Source: Deltaproteobacteria bacterium (GTDB lineage: Bacteria; Myxococcota_A; UBA796; UBA2385). From it: DNA of 10,431 nucleotides. Positions within the stretch are counted from its first letter, which is position 1. Every line of letters starts with the position of its first letter. Below the pieces are notes generated by a model. That model was not told where the DNA came from, made no database searches, and was given only the letters and a program-made list of their open reading frames with translations. The stretch spans positions 1-10,431 of the forward strand of contig WGAH01000196.1 in the NCBI GenBank assembly GCA_015489145.1, written 5' to 3'. The position numbers and the translations under genes are program-made. Below, one piece after another: positions 1 to 8,457 of this stretch.

Positions 1-159
1 GGGCAGGGCGCCACCGGGGTCGCGGCGCACGGGGCACCGATCCGCGCGGTCGGGCCGGGCTCCGCGGCGACTCGACGCCCGGGCGCCCGGTGTCTCCAGG
101 GGAATCGCCGGCCCGGCGCGCTCGCCGCGAAGGGCGCGGCCCCCCGACTGGCTGGCGCT
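1..159. other. Left-edge stretch with no supportable gene
   Basis: I can assign no gene here. Several frames on both strands stay open to the left edge, which is expected at this GC content and is not evidence of coding. One plus-strand frame is open from base 1 to a TAG at 217-219 and could be the tail of a gene starting outside the window, but its translation carries no recognisable motif. A perfect 12-base palindrome, CCGGGCGCCCGG, lies at 79-90. In such GC-rich DNA it is probably coincidental. Confidence 0.4.
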
Positions 160-185
160 TGTCACGAAATGTCAACGGATGGACA
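160..185. repeat. Phased TGTCA-type direct repeats
   Basis: TGTCA occurs at 160-164 and again at 170-174, and a degenerate copy (TGGACA) starts at 180. The three units start exactly 10 bases apart, one helical turn, so a protein could bind all of them on one face. The patch is noticeably less GC-rich than its surroundings and sits just upstream of a promoter candidate at 194-218. TTGTC (159-163) and GACAA (182-186) also flank it as an inverted repeat. It resembles a regulator-binding site, but no known operator was recognised. Confidence 0.3.
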
Positions 186-193
186 ACCGACCA

Positions 194-218
194 GAACCGG
201 CCTTGCTCACGCAGCGTA
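194..218 (+). promoter_or_regulatory. Candidate ECF-sigma promoter
   Basis: GAACC (194-198) is followed after exactly 16 bases by CGTA (215-218). This is the architecture of ECF-type promoters; the Bacillus sigma-W consensus, for example, is TGAAAC, 16 bases, CGTA. Transcription would begin around 225, about 30 bases before the ATG at 256. No sigma-70-like -10 box was seen nearby. Both elements are short, so chance occurrence is quite possible. Confidence 0.28.
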
Positions 219-227
219 GCGTAGCGT
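213..227. repeat. Three tandem AGCGT units
   Basis: AGCGT occurs three times in a row at 213-217, 218-222 and 223-227. The repeats put TAG stops into two plus-strand frames and duplicate the CGTA of the promoter candidate. They lie at or beside the predicted transcription start, so changes in unit number by slippage could alter spacing there. This is inference only. Confidence 0.45.
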
Positions 228-255
228 GTGGGTGCGTACCCCGAAAGGAGGCACC

Positions 256-453
256 ATGCCGCGGGCACCCACCCCTTCCACTCCCGTTCGCACCGTCCTC
301 CTCGCCCGCCGCGTGCCCGTGTGGTCCAAGGGCGGCACGGCCCCCGGCGCCAGCGAGGTCTTCTCCGCGTCCGGCCACCGACGACGCCATGATCCGACAG
401 GTGGCGGTTCCGGCGACAACACCACCATCCTTCCCGAGGTCCCAGAGCGATGA
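256..453 (+). CDS. Possible small leader protein, 65 aa
   Basis: The ATG at 256 follows a strong Shine-Dalgarno sequence, AAAGGAGG (244-251), four bases away, which is closer than usual. The frame ends at a TGA (451-453) overlapping the ATG of the next gene (450), the ATGA arrangement typical of translational coupling. The first two thirds use mainly G- or C-ending codons like real genes nearby. The last third does not, using CGA, CAT, GAT, ACA, GGT and CTT. The predicted peptide is rich in Pro, Arg, Ser and Gly, with no signal peptide, membrane span or motif I recognise. It may be a genuine small protein, a leader peptide controlling the downstream gene, or a chance frame. No family was recognised. 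Confidence 0.35.
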   Translation: MPRAPTPSTPVRTVLLARRVPVWSKGGTAPGASEVFSASGHRRRHDPTGGGSGDNTTILPEVPER

Positions 454-863
454 ACCCGAAGCGTCTGTTCGTCGGCCTCGCCGGAGCCGCCGTGCTCGTC
501 GGCCTCGGCGCCTGGCTCGCCCTCCGTCACCACTGCGTCGGCATCGTGGACGCGATGGAGGCGCCGCTGTCGGTGCCCGTCCACCTGCCCACCAAGGGCA
601 CCCTCGCCGACGTGCCCGGCGCCGCCCGCGACGCGACGTGCAGCTCGTGCATCTACCTGCTGTCGATGTGTTCCATCGAGGAGCAGGTGGATGCCGAGCT
701 GGCCGACCCCGCCACGCCGGACGATCGCCGCCGCCGGGTGCGGGCCACCGCCACCCTGCTCGACGACGAGTGCCACGGCCTCGAGGCCGCCGCCTGCCGC
801 CTCGTGGTCCCGCTCTCGGAGCTCGCCTCGCGGGACCTGCTGCCAGGGCCAGGCGGCGGCTGA
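450..863 (+). CDS. Membrane-anchored Cys-rich hypothetical protein
   Basis: This 137-residue protein belongs to no family I recognise. Residues 1-5 are basic (Lys4, Arg5), and residues 6-24 form a hydrophobic Ala/Leu/Gly/Val segment that could be an inner-membrane anchor or an uncleaved signal. No lipobox is present. The rest is probably periplasmic. It carries six cysteines (29, 64, 67, 74, 108 and 116), including a CSSC (CxxC) at 64-67, which suggests disulfides or a bound metal. A basic run of Arg lies at 93-98, and the tail is Gly-rich. GAGGT (436-440) is nine bases before the ATG. Third-position GC is consistently high, supporting coding. The ATG overlaps the stop of the possible small ORF upstream, and the gene converges on msrA with a 42-base gap. 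It is not a clear thioredoxin, because the CxxC lacks a WCxxC context. Confidence 0.68.
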   Translation: MNPKRLFVGLAGAAVLVGLGAWLALRHHCVGIVDAMEAPLSVPVHLPTKGTLADVPGAARDATCSSCIYLLSMCSIEEQVDAELADPATPDDRRRRVRATATLLDDECHGLEAAACRLVVPLSELASRDLLPGPGGG

Positions 864-905
864 CCCGTCGCTCGGCGCGGCTGGCCCCGAACGGCGGCGG
901 CGCCC

Positions 906-1571
906 TCAACCCGCCGACACGCCGAGCCCCTCCGGACAGCGCACGCCGGTGCGGACGAGCCCGCAGTAGCCGCCGGGATTGTGGTGCAGGTACTGCTGGT
1001 GGTAGGCCTCGGCGTGGTAGAAGCGGCCGGCCTCGACGATTTGCGTGGCGATGCGCCCCTTTCCGGCGGCCGTGAGCGCGCGCTGGTAGGCGTCGCGGCT
1101 GGCGAGGGCGGCGGCGCGCTGCTCGGCGTCGTGCACGAGGATGATCGAGCGGTACTGGCTGCCGATGTCGGCCCCCTGGCGCATGACCTGGGTGGGGTCG
1201 TGGTTCTCCCAGAACAGGCGCAGGAGGGTCTCGTAGCCGACCTCGGCCGGGTCGTAGACCACGCGCACCACCTCGGCGTGGCCGGTGAGCCCGCTGCACA
1301 CCTCGGTGTAGGTCGGGTTCGGGGTGTAGCCGCCGGCGTAGCCGGCCACGGTGCAGCGCACCCCCGGCGTCTTCCAGAACAGCTCCTCCGCCCCCCAGAA
1401 GCAGCCCATGCCGAAGGTGGCGAGGCGCCAGGCGTCGGGCCAGGGGCCGCGCAGGGGGGTGCCGAGGACGGCGTGGCGCTCGGCGGTCTCGATGGGGCGG
1501 TCGCGGCCGGGCAGGGCGTCCTCGGGGCGGACGAGTTCGTTCTGGGCGGTGAGCACGCCGAATGTCTTCAC
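906..1571 (-). CDS. msrA: Peptide methionine-(S)-S-oxide reductase MsrA
   Basis: MsrA reduces the S epimer of methionine sulfoxide, free or in oxidised proteins, back to methionine, normally with electrons from thioredoxin. The 221-residue protein covers the whole family. The catalytic Cys57 sits in GCFWG (56-60). GYAGGYTPNPTY follows at 77-88, and then GHAE and the VVYDP strand. FWENHDPTQ lies at 120-128, SQYRS at 138-142 and HQQYL at 191-195. Two C-terminal cysteines (203 in GGYCG, and 212) can serve as resolving residues. The N-terminal part before the core (including RPEDALPGR, 15-23) matches the longer enterobacterial form, so it is genuine. I chose the GTG at 1571 because GGAGG lies six bases upstream and this start gives the usual length. 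No signal peptide is visible, so it is probably cytoplasmic. No msrB is adjacent. It diverges from the BPI-like gene. Confidence 0.97.
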   Translation of the reverse strand: MKTFGVLTAQNELVRPEDALPGRDRPIETAERHAVLGTPLRGPWPDAWRLATFGMGCFWGAEELFWKTPGVRCTVAGYAGGYTPNPTYTEVCSGLTGHAEVVRVVYDPAEVGYETLLRLFWENHDPTQVMRQGADIGSQYRSIILVHDAEQRAAALASRDAYQRALTAAGKGRIATQIVEAGRFYHAEAYHQQYLHHNPGGYCGLVRTGVRCPEGLGVSAG

Positions 1572-1577
1572 GAAACA

Positions 1578-1582
1578 CCTCC
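1578..1582 (-). promoter_or_regulatory. Ribosome binding site fixing the msrA GTG start
   Basis: On the minus strand GGAGG is followed by six bases and then GTG (1571-1569). The frame remains open upstream to an ATG at 1820, but that longer version would overlap the divergent gene and has no family-like sequence. This site therefore decides the start. Confidence 0.8.
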
Positions 1583-1629
1583 GCCCGGCCCCTATCCGGG
1601 CCTCCGGCCGGCGCCCGGAGCGCCAGGCG

Positions 1630-1637
1630 TCTATACT
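1630..1637. promoter_or_regulatory. Shared -10 core of a divergent promoter pair
   Basis: The 97-base gap between the msrA and BPI-like starts contains one AT-rich patch, TCTATACT. Read rightwards it gives TATACT (1632-1637), five of six matches to the sigma-70 -10 box, with a start near 1644 and a leader of about 25 bases. Read leftwards the same bases give TATAGA (1635-1630), a weaker -10 with a leader of about 50 bases for msrA. No good -35 hexamer is visible on either side. It stands out because the surroundings are almost pure G and C. Confidence 0.45.
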
Positions 1638-1668
1638 CCAGCCTCGTCCCCCTCCCCCGGGAGCCGGA

Positions 1669-3474
1669 ATGCTCGCCCTGTCCGCCGTCCTCCTCGCCCT
1701 CGCCCCGGCCCGCGCCGCCGCCATCGGCGATCCCATCGACGAGGCGCTGGCCCTGCACATCACCGAGCGCGGCCTGGACCACGCCGGGCAGGTCGTCGCG
1801 AAGCTCGTGCCCGAGCGCATCCCCGTCGAGGACCTCGCCGGGACCTACGCGTGCAGCGCCGACGACGCGGTGCCCCTTTCCTACGAGCTCGGCGCGATGG
1901 ACGTCCTCATCAGCGTGGACAGCGTGCAGACCCGCGCCGCCGACGGCCGCATCCAGCTCGACCTGTACGGCACCCTCAGCTCGACGGCCTCCACCCTGCT
2001 CGTCAGCGGCGACTGCTCGGTGCTCACCGACCTCGACGACACCTGCGACCTCCAGCTCCCGACCACCGCCTTCAGCGCCTCGCTGGCGATCAGCATCGCC
2101 GAGGCGGACGGCGCCTTCGACGTGACCGTGGAGGGCCCCGAGCTGGCGATCTCGCCGATCACCAACCCGCTGGACAACTGCACCGCCGCCAGCGCCGTCG
2201 GGACCATGCTCGGCCAGGACGAGGAGGCGATCACCAACCTCATCCTCGGCATGGTGGAGCCGTCCCTCGCCGACGCCGGCCCGAGCATCGAGCAGTCGCT
2301 GGAGGACGCCCTCAACAGCCTCGACATCGACACGAGCTTCGGCCTCGGCGACGCCGAGGTGAGCCTGTCGCTCTACCCCACCCTGGTCTCGGTCGACACC
2401 GACGGCGTCATCCTGGGCCTCGGGGCGCTGGTCGACACCGACACCCTGTCGGACTGCGTCGACAGCAGCGCCGGAAGCGACCTGGGCCCCGGCGGCTGGC
2501 CGGACTTCGGCAGCACCGCCGGCGACACCAGCCTCGAGCCCGACGCGGCGCTCTACGTGGGCAAGGACTTCGCCGATCACCTGCTCTACACGCTGTGGGC
2601 CAGCGGCCTGCTGTGCCAGGACGTCGGCGCGCTCATGGGCGGCGAGGTCACGACCGACACGCTGGGCGGCATGATCGGCGAGGACTTCGCCGCGCTGTTC
2701 CCCGAGGAGCAACCCCTGAGCCTCCGCACCGTGCCCGCCGAGCCGCCGGTGGCGGTCTGGGCCGAGGACGGCCCGCCCTTCCGGGTCGACATCGCCGGCC
2801 TGGGCCTGCCCCTGCTCGCCCGCCTCGACGACCGCGACAGCCGCATCTTCGAGGTGGAGGCCGCCGCCGAGATCGGCGTGGACGTGGCCCTCGAGGACGC
2901 GACCTTCGCCGGCGACACGGGCGCCGGCGACACCGGCCCCGCCGACACCGCCGGCGCCGACACCGGCGCCCCGGCCGGCGGGCAGCGCATCGCCACCGCC
3001 CTGGACTTCTCCGGCGACGACCTCGAGATGGTCGAGGTCTACTCCGACCTGCTGCGCCCGGGCTACAGCGCCGGCCTCCGCACCCTCGTCGACACGGCGC
3101 TGTCGGGGCTGATCCCCGCCGACGCCCTGCCGAGCGTGGACCTGCCCGACATGATGGGCCTGCGCCTCGGCGCGCTGGTGTGGCTGCCGACCGACGACGG
3201 CCAGTGGCAGGGCGGGTTCGTGCTCCTGGACGACTCCCGGGTCGAACCGCTCGAGATCCCCGCCTGCTCCAGCTCGGGCCTCGGCTGCGACGGCGGCGGC
3301 AGCGACATCTCCTTCGAGGACCTCGTCGGCTGCTCCACCTCGGGCGACGCCGGCTGCGGCGGCTGCGAGGGCACGAGCTGCTCCAACGCCGGCCTCGCCG
3401 TCGGCCTCTGGCGCGGGCGCCTGGGCATGATGCTCGGCCTGCTCACCCTCCTCGGCCTGCGCCGCCGCGACTGA
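1669..3474 (+). CDS. BPI/LBP-like two-domain TULIP protein, surface-sorted
   Basis: This 601-residue exported protein probably binds lipid. Residues 1-16 look like a signal peptide ending ARA, although the usual basic start is missing. The mature part follows the order of animal BPI/LBP. An opening helix, ITERGLDHAGQVV (31-43), resembles ISQKGLDYASQQG of human BPI. Beta strands run to about 165, then a long amphipathic helix (about 184-219), then the strand LYPTLVSVDTDGVILGLGAL (235-254). ALYVGKDFADHLLYTLW (294-310) opens the second domain, like the MVYLGLSDYFFNTAG region of BPI, with strands at 361-410. A final helix (452-482) and strands (498-522) complete it. An Asp-Thr-Gly linker (416-433) interrupts that domain. 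The C-terminus is Cys-rich (533, 540, 555, 563, 566, 571), followed by a hydrophobic stretch (about 585-597) and RRR, a MYXO-CTERM-like tail that anchors or sorts proteins to the outer surface. GGGAG (1659-1663) lies five bases before the ATG. The fold is inferred from sequence patterns alone. Confidence 0.72.
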   Translation: MLALSAVLLALAPARAAAIGDPIDEALALHITERGLDHAGQVVAKLVPERIPVEDLAGTYACSADDAVPLSYELGAMDVLISVDSVQTRAADGRIQLDLYGTLSSTASTLLVSGDCSVLTDLDDTCDLQLPTTAFSASLAISIAEADGAFDVTVEGPELAISPITNPLDNCTAASAVGTMLGQDEEAITNLILGMVEPSLADAGPSIEQSLEDALNSLDIDTSFGLGDAEVSLSLYPTLVSVDTDGVILGLGALVDTDTLSDCVDSSAGSDLGPGGWPDFGSTAGDTSLEPDAALYVGKDFADHLLYTLWASGLLCQDVGALMGGEVTTDTLGGMIGEDFAALFPEEQPLSLRTVPAEPPVAVWAEDGPPFRVDIAGLGLPLLARLDDRDSRIFEVEAAAEIGVDVALEDATFAGDTGAGDTGPADTAGADTGAPAGGQRIATALDFSGDDLEMVEVYSDLLRPGYSAGLRTLVDTALSGLIPADALPSVDLPDMMGLRLGALVWLPTDDGQWQGGFVLLDDSRVEPLEIPACSSSGLGCDGGGSDISFEDLVGCSTSGDAGCGGCEGTSCSNAGLAVGLWRGRLGMMLGLLTLLGLRRRD

Positions 3475-3484
3475 GGGCCCCGCC

Positions 3485-3613
3485 GTGCCCCGCGAGGCCT
3501 GGTGGTGGATCCTCGGCGCGGCCCTCGTCGTCGCCGCCGTCGCGCTGCTGCTCTGGTGGACCCGCCCGCCCGAGAACACGCTGCCGCAGGCCTACGAGTA
3601 CGGCGTGATGTAG
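3485..3613 (+). CDS. Small single-span membrane protein, 42 aa
   Basis: A GTG at 3485 follows GAGGG (3473-3477) by seven bases, and this ribosome site overlaps the stop of the BPI-like gene. Only 10 bases separate the two genes, so they are almost certainly co-transcribed and probably translationally coupled. The 42-residue product has a short head with Arg3 and Glu4. A hydrophobic span follows at residues 6-25, starting with three Trp and ending with two more. Its polar tail ends YEYGVM. Trp at both membrane boundaries is typical of a real transmembrane helix. Codons end mostly in G or C. I recognise no family. Its position suggests a partner in export, sorting or stability of the BPI-like protein, but that is inference. 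Confidence 0.6.
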   Translation: MPREAWWWILGAALVVAAVALLLWWTRPPENTLPQAYEYGVM

Positions 3614-3633
3614 CGGCCGGCGCGGAAACCCAA

Positions 3634-3653
3634 GTGACCCTGATCCGAGTCAC
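3634..3653. repeat. Inverted repeat GTGAC-N10-GTCAC
   Basis: Perfect 5-base arms (3634-3638 and 3649-3653) flank ten bases, 20 bases after the small membrane protein gene stops. As RNA it would be a weak hairpin with no U-run, so it is a poor intrinsic terminator. As DNA it could be a dimeric regulator's operator for nifJ, but it lies about 180 bases before that start. The spacing does not fit the CRP/FNR consensus. Confidence 0.25.
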
Positions 3654-3790
3654 GGGTGTCGACCGGCGGACGAATCCCGGCGTTGGCTGGCGATGAGCCC
3701 GCGATCTTCCCGGGCTTCCCCCCCGGAGGAGGCGGCTCGGGGGCGGCGGGCGGCACGTCGCGCGCTCGGCCCGATCCGGCTACGGGGGAG

Positions 3791-3820
3791 GCTCGCGCAG
3801 AGCGGGCCCGACCCGCGAGC
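3791..3820 (+). promoter_or_regulatory. Hairpin abutting the nifJ ribosome site
   Basis: GCTCGCG (3791-3797) pairs perfectly with CGCGAGC (3814-3820) across a 16-base loop. The loop itself contains the 8-base palindrome CGGGCCCG (3803-3810). The stem ends exactly one base before the nifJ Shine-Dalgarno AGGAGG (3821-3826). In the mRNA this stem would stack against the ribosome site and could affect initiation or protect the 5' end. No riboswitch class was recognised. Seven G/C-rich pairs can occur by chance in such DNA. Confidence 0.4.
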
Positions 3821-3831
3821 AGGAGGAACCG

Positions 3832-7374
<3,543 letters not shown>

Positions 7375-7383
7375 GAGGGCACG

Positions 7384-8367
7384 ATGGACCTCACGACCAC
7401 CTTCATGGGCCTCGAGCTCGCCAACCCCATCGTGCCGGGCGCGAGCCCGCTCACCGATGACGTCGACAACTGCCGTCGCCTGGAGGACGCGGGCGCCGCG
7501 GCCATCGTGATGCGCTCGCTGTTCATGGAGCAGGTGCTCCGCGAGCAGCAGGAGCTCGCGTCCTTCGCGGCCCACGAGGAGAGCTTCGCCGAGGCGACCT
7601 CGTTCGTGGCCGAGCCCACCGACTTCGCCCTGGGCCCCGACGAGTACCTCGAGAAGGTCCGCGCGATCAAGGAGGCGGTGGACGTGCCCGTCATCGCCTC
7701 CCTCAACGGCACCCACGGCGGCCGGTGGACCCGCTACGCGAAGCTGATGGAGCAGGCCGGCGCCGACGGCATCGAGCTGAACCTCTACCACCTCCCCCTC
7801 GACGGCAGCGAGGACCCGGTCAGCGTCGAGCAGCGCTACCGCGACGTGGTGACCGAGGTGAAGAAGCAGGTGGACCTGCCGGTGGCGGTCAAGCTCACCT
7901 TCTTCCACAGCTCGCCGGTGCACATGGCGCGCAAGATGGACGAGGCCGGCGCCGACGGGCTGGTGCTGTTCAACCGGCTGTACCTGCCCGACATCGACAT
8001 CGAGGAGCTCGACGTGCAGCCGCGCCTGCACCTGTCCACCTCGGGCACCCTGCGCCTGCGCCTGCTGTGGGTCGCCGCCTGCTTCGGGCGCATCGAGGCC
8101 GACATGGCGGTCACCGGCGGCATCCACACCGCCACCGACGCGATCAAGGCGATCATGGCCGGCGCGAGCACCTGCCAGATGGCCTCGGCGCTGCTCCAGA
8201 ACGGGCCCGACCACGTCGCCACCGTGCTCCGGGACATTCGCGCGTGGATGGAGGAGCACGAGTACGAGAGCGTCCGGCAGATGTGCGGCTCGATGAGCCT
8301 CGAGCGCTCGCCGGAGCCCGAGGCCTACGAGCGGGCGAACTACCTGCGCGTCCTGCACGCCTGGTAG
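7384..8367 (+). CDS. Dihydroorotate dehydrogenase-like FMN protein
   Basis: This 327-residue protein is a TIM-barrel flavoprotein of the dihydroorotate dehydrogenase superfamily, in the group often found beside nifJ. It starts with LTTTFMGLELANPIVPGAS (3-21), the PyrD-type entry motif. ELNL (131-134) and Lys170 in VAVKLT match FMN and substrate contacts. GGI (245-247) followed by AGAS is the phosphate-binding end. The catalytic loop differs: genuine enzymes have NLSCPN or a Ser form after ELNL, whereas this has YHLPLDGS, so the base Cys/Ser is missing. It is therefore unlikely to make orotate, and its substrate is unknown. The gene starts nine bases after the nifJ stop. The last base of that TAG is also the first base of the GGAGGG ribosome site (7374-7379), which indicates tight coupling. 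It may take electrons from, or give them to, the PFOR/ferredoxin pool. No signal peptide is visible. Confidence 0.9.
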   Translation: MDLTTTFMGLELANPIVPGASPLTDDVDNCRRLEDAGAAAIVMRSLFMEQVLREQQELASFAAHEESFAEATSFVAEPTDFALGPDEYLEKVRAIKEAVDVPVIASLNGTHGGRWTRYAKLMEQAGADGIELNLYHLPLDGSEDPVSVEQRYRDVVTEVKKQVDLPVAVKLTFFHSSPVHMARKMDEAGADGLVLFNRLYLPDIDIEELDVQPRLHLSTSGTLRLRLLWVAACFGRIEADMAVTGGIHTATDAIKAIMAGASTCQMASALLQNGPDHVATVLRDIRAWMEEHEYESVRQMCGSMSLERSPEPEAYERANYLRVLHAW

Positions 8368-8375
8368 CGGCCTTC

Positions 8376-8427
8376 AGCCCCGCGCCCCGCGGCCGATGGG
8401 TGGATTCACCCGGGCGGTCGCGGGGCT
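8376..8427. terminator. Nested hairpin after the nifJ operon
   Basis: AGCCCCGCG (8376-8384) pairs perfectly over nine bases with CGCGGGGCT (8419-8427). Inside the loop, GGGTG (8398-8402) and CACCC (8407-8411) form a second stem around a GATT tetraloop. It begins nine bases after the stop of the DHOD-like gene and ends 30 bases before the methyltransferase ATG. It therefore plausibly ends or attenuates the nifJ transcript. No U-run follows, so it is not a classical intrinsic terminator. It could instead protect the 3' end of the mRNA or regulate the next gene. Confidence 0.4.
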
Positions 8428-8457
8428 TCGCGCGTCCGCCCCCGAGGAGGGCGGGCG

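Noticed and set aside
1..100. Left-edge frame with a short stretch reminiscent of metallopeptidase (M23) ends
   Set aside because: The resemblance covers only about 20 residues without the catalytic His motifs, so it cannot support a call.
874..904. Possible terminator between the Cys-rich gene and msrA (GGCGC...GCGCC)
   Set aside because: The arms are five bases, separated by 21 bases, with no U-run.
1351..1668. Upstream extension of the BPI-like frame to an ATG at 1351
   Set aside because: The extension lies antisense inside msrA and has no ribosome site. A signal-like segment begins right at the ATG at 1669.
1669..2400. The conserved BPI disulfide in the first TULIP-like domain
   Set aside because: Cys126 and Cys171 are spaced about right, but the second BPI cysteine lies within the long helix, where this protein has none. 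I do not claim the same bond.
172..3579. A 1135-codon open frame on the minus strand spanning the left side
   Set aside because: It crosses both gene directions (the Cys-rich protein, msrA, the BPI-like gene), has the same low-complexity composition, and includes an Arg/Pro-rich shadow of msrA.
981..3608. An 875-codon plus-strand frame over msrA and the BPI-like gene
   Set aside because: It starts as the antisense of msrA and continues as an Arg-rich shift of the BPI-like gene. It is a GC artefact.
3684..3698. Sigma-54-like GG-N10-GC element (TGGC...GAGC) upstream of nifJ
   Set aside because: Only the TGGC part and the GC match; the -12 box is poor. GG-N10-GC pairs arise often by chance in such GC-rich DNA.
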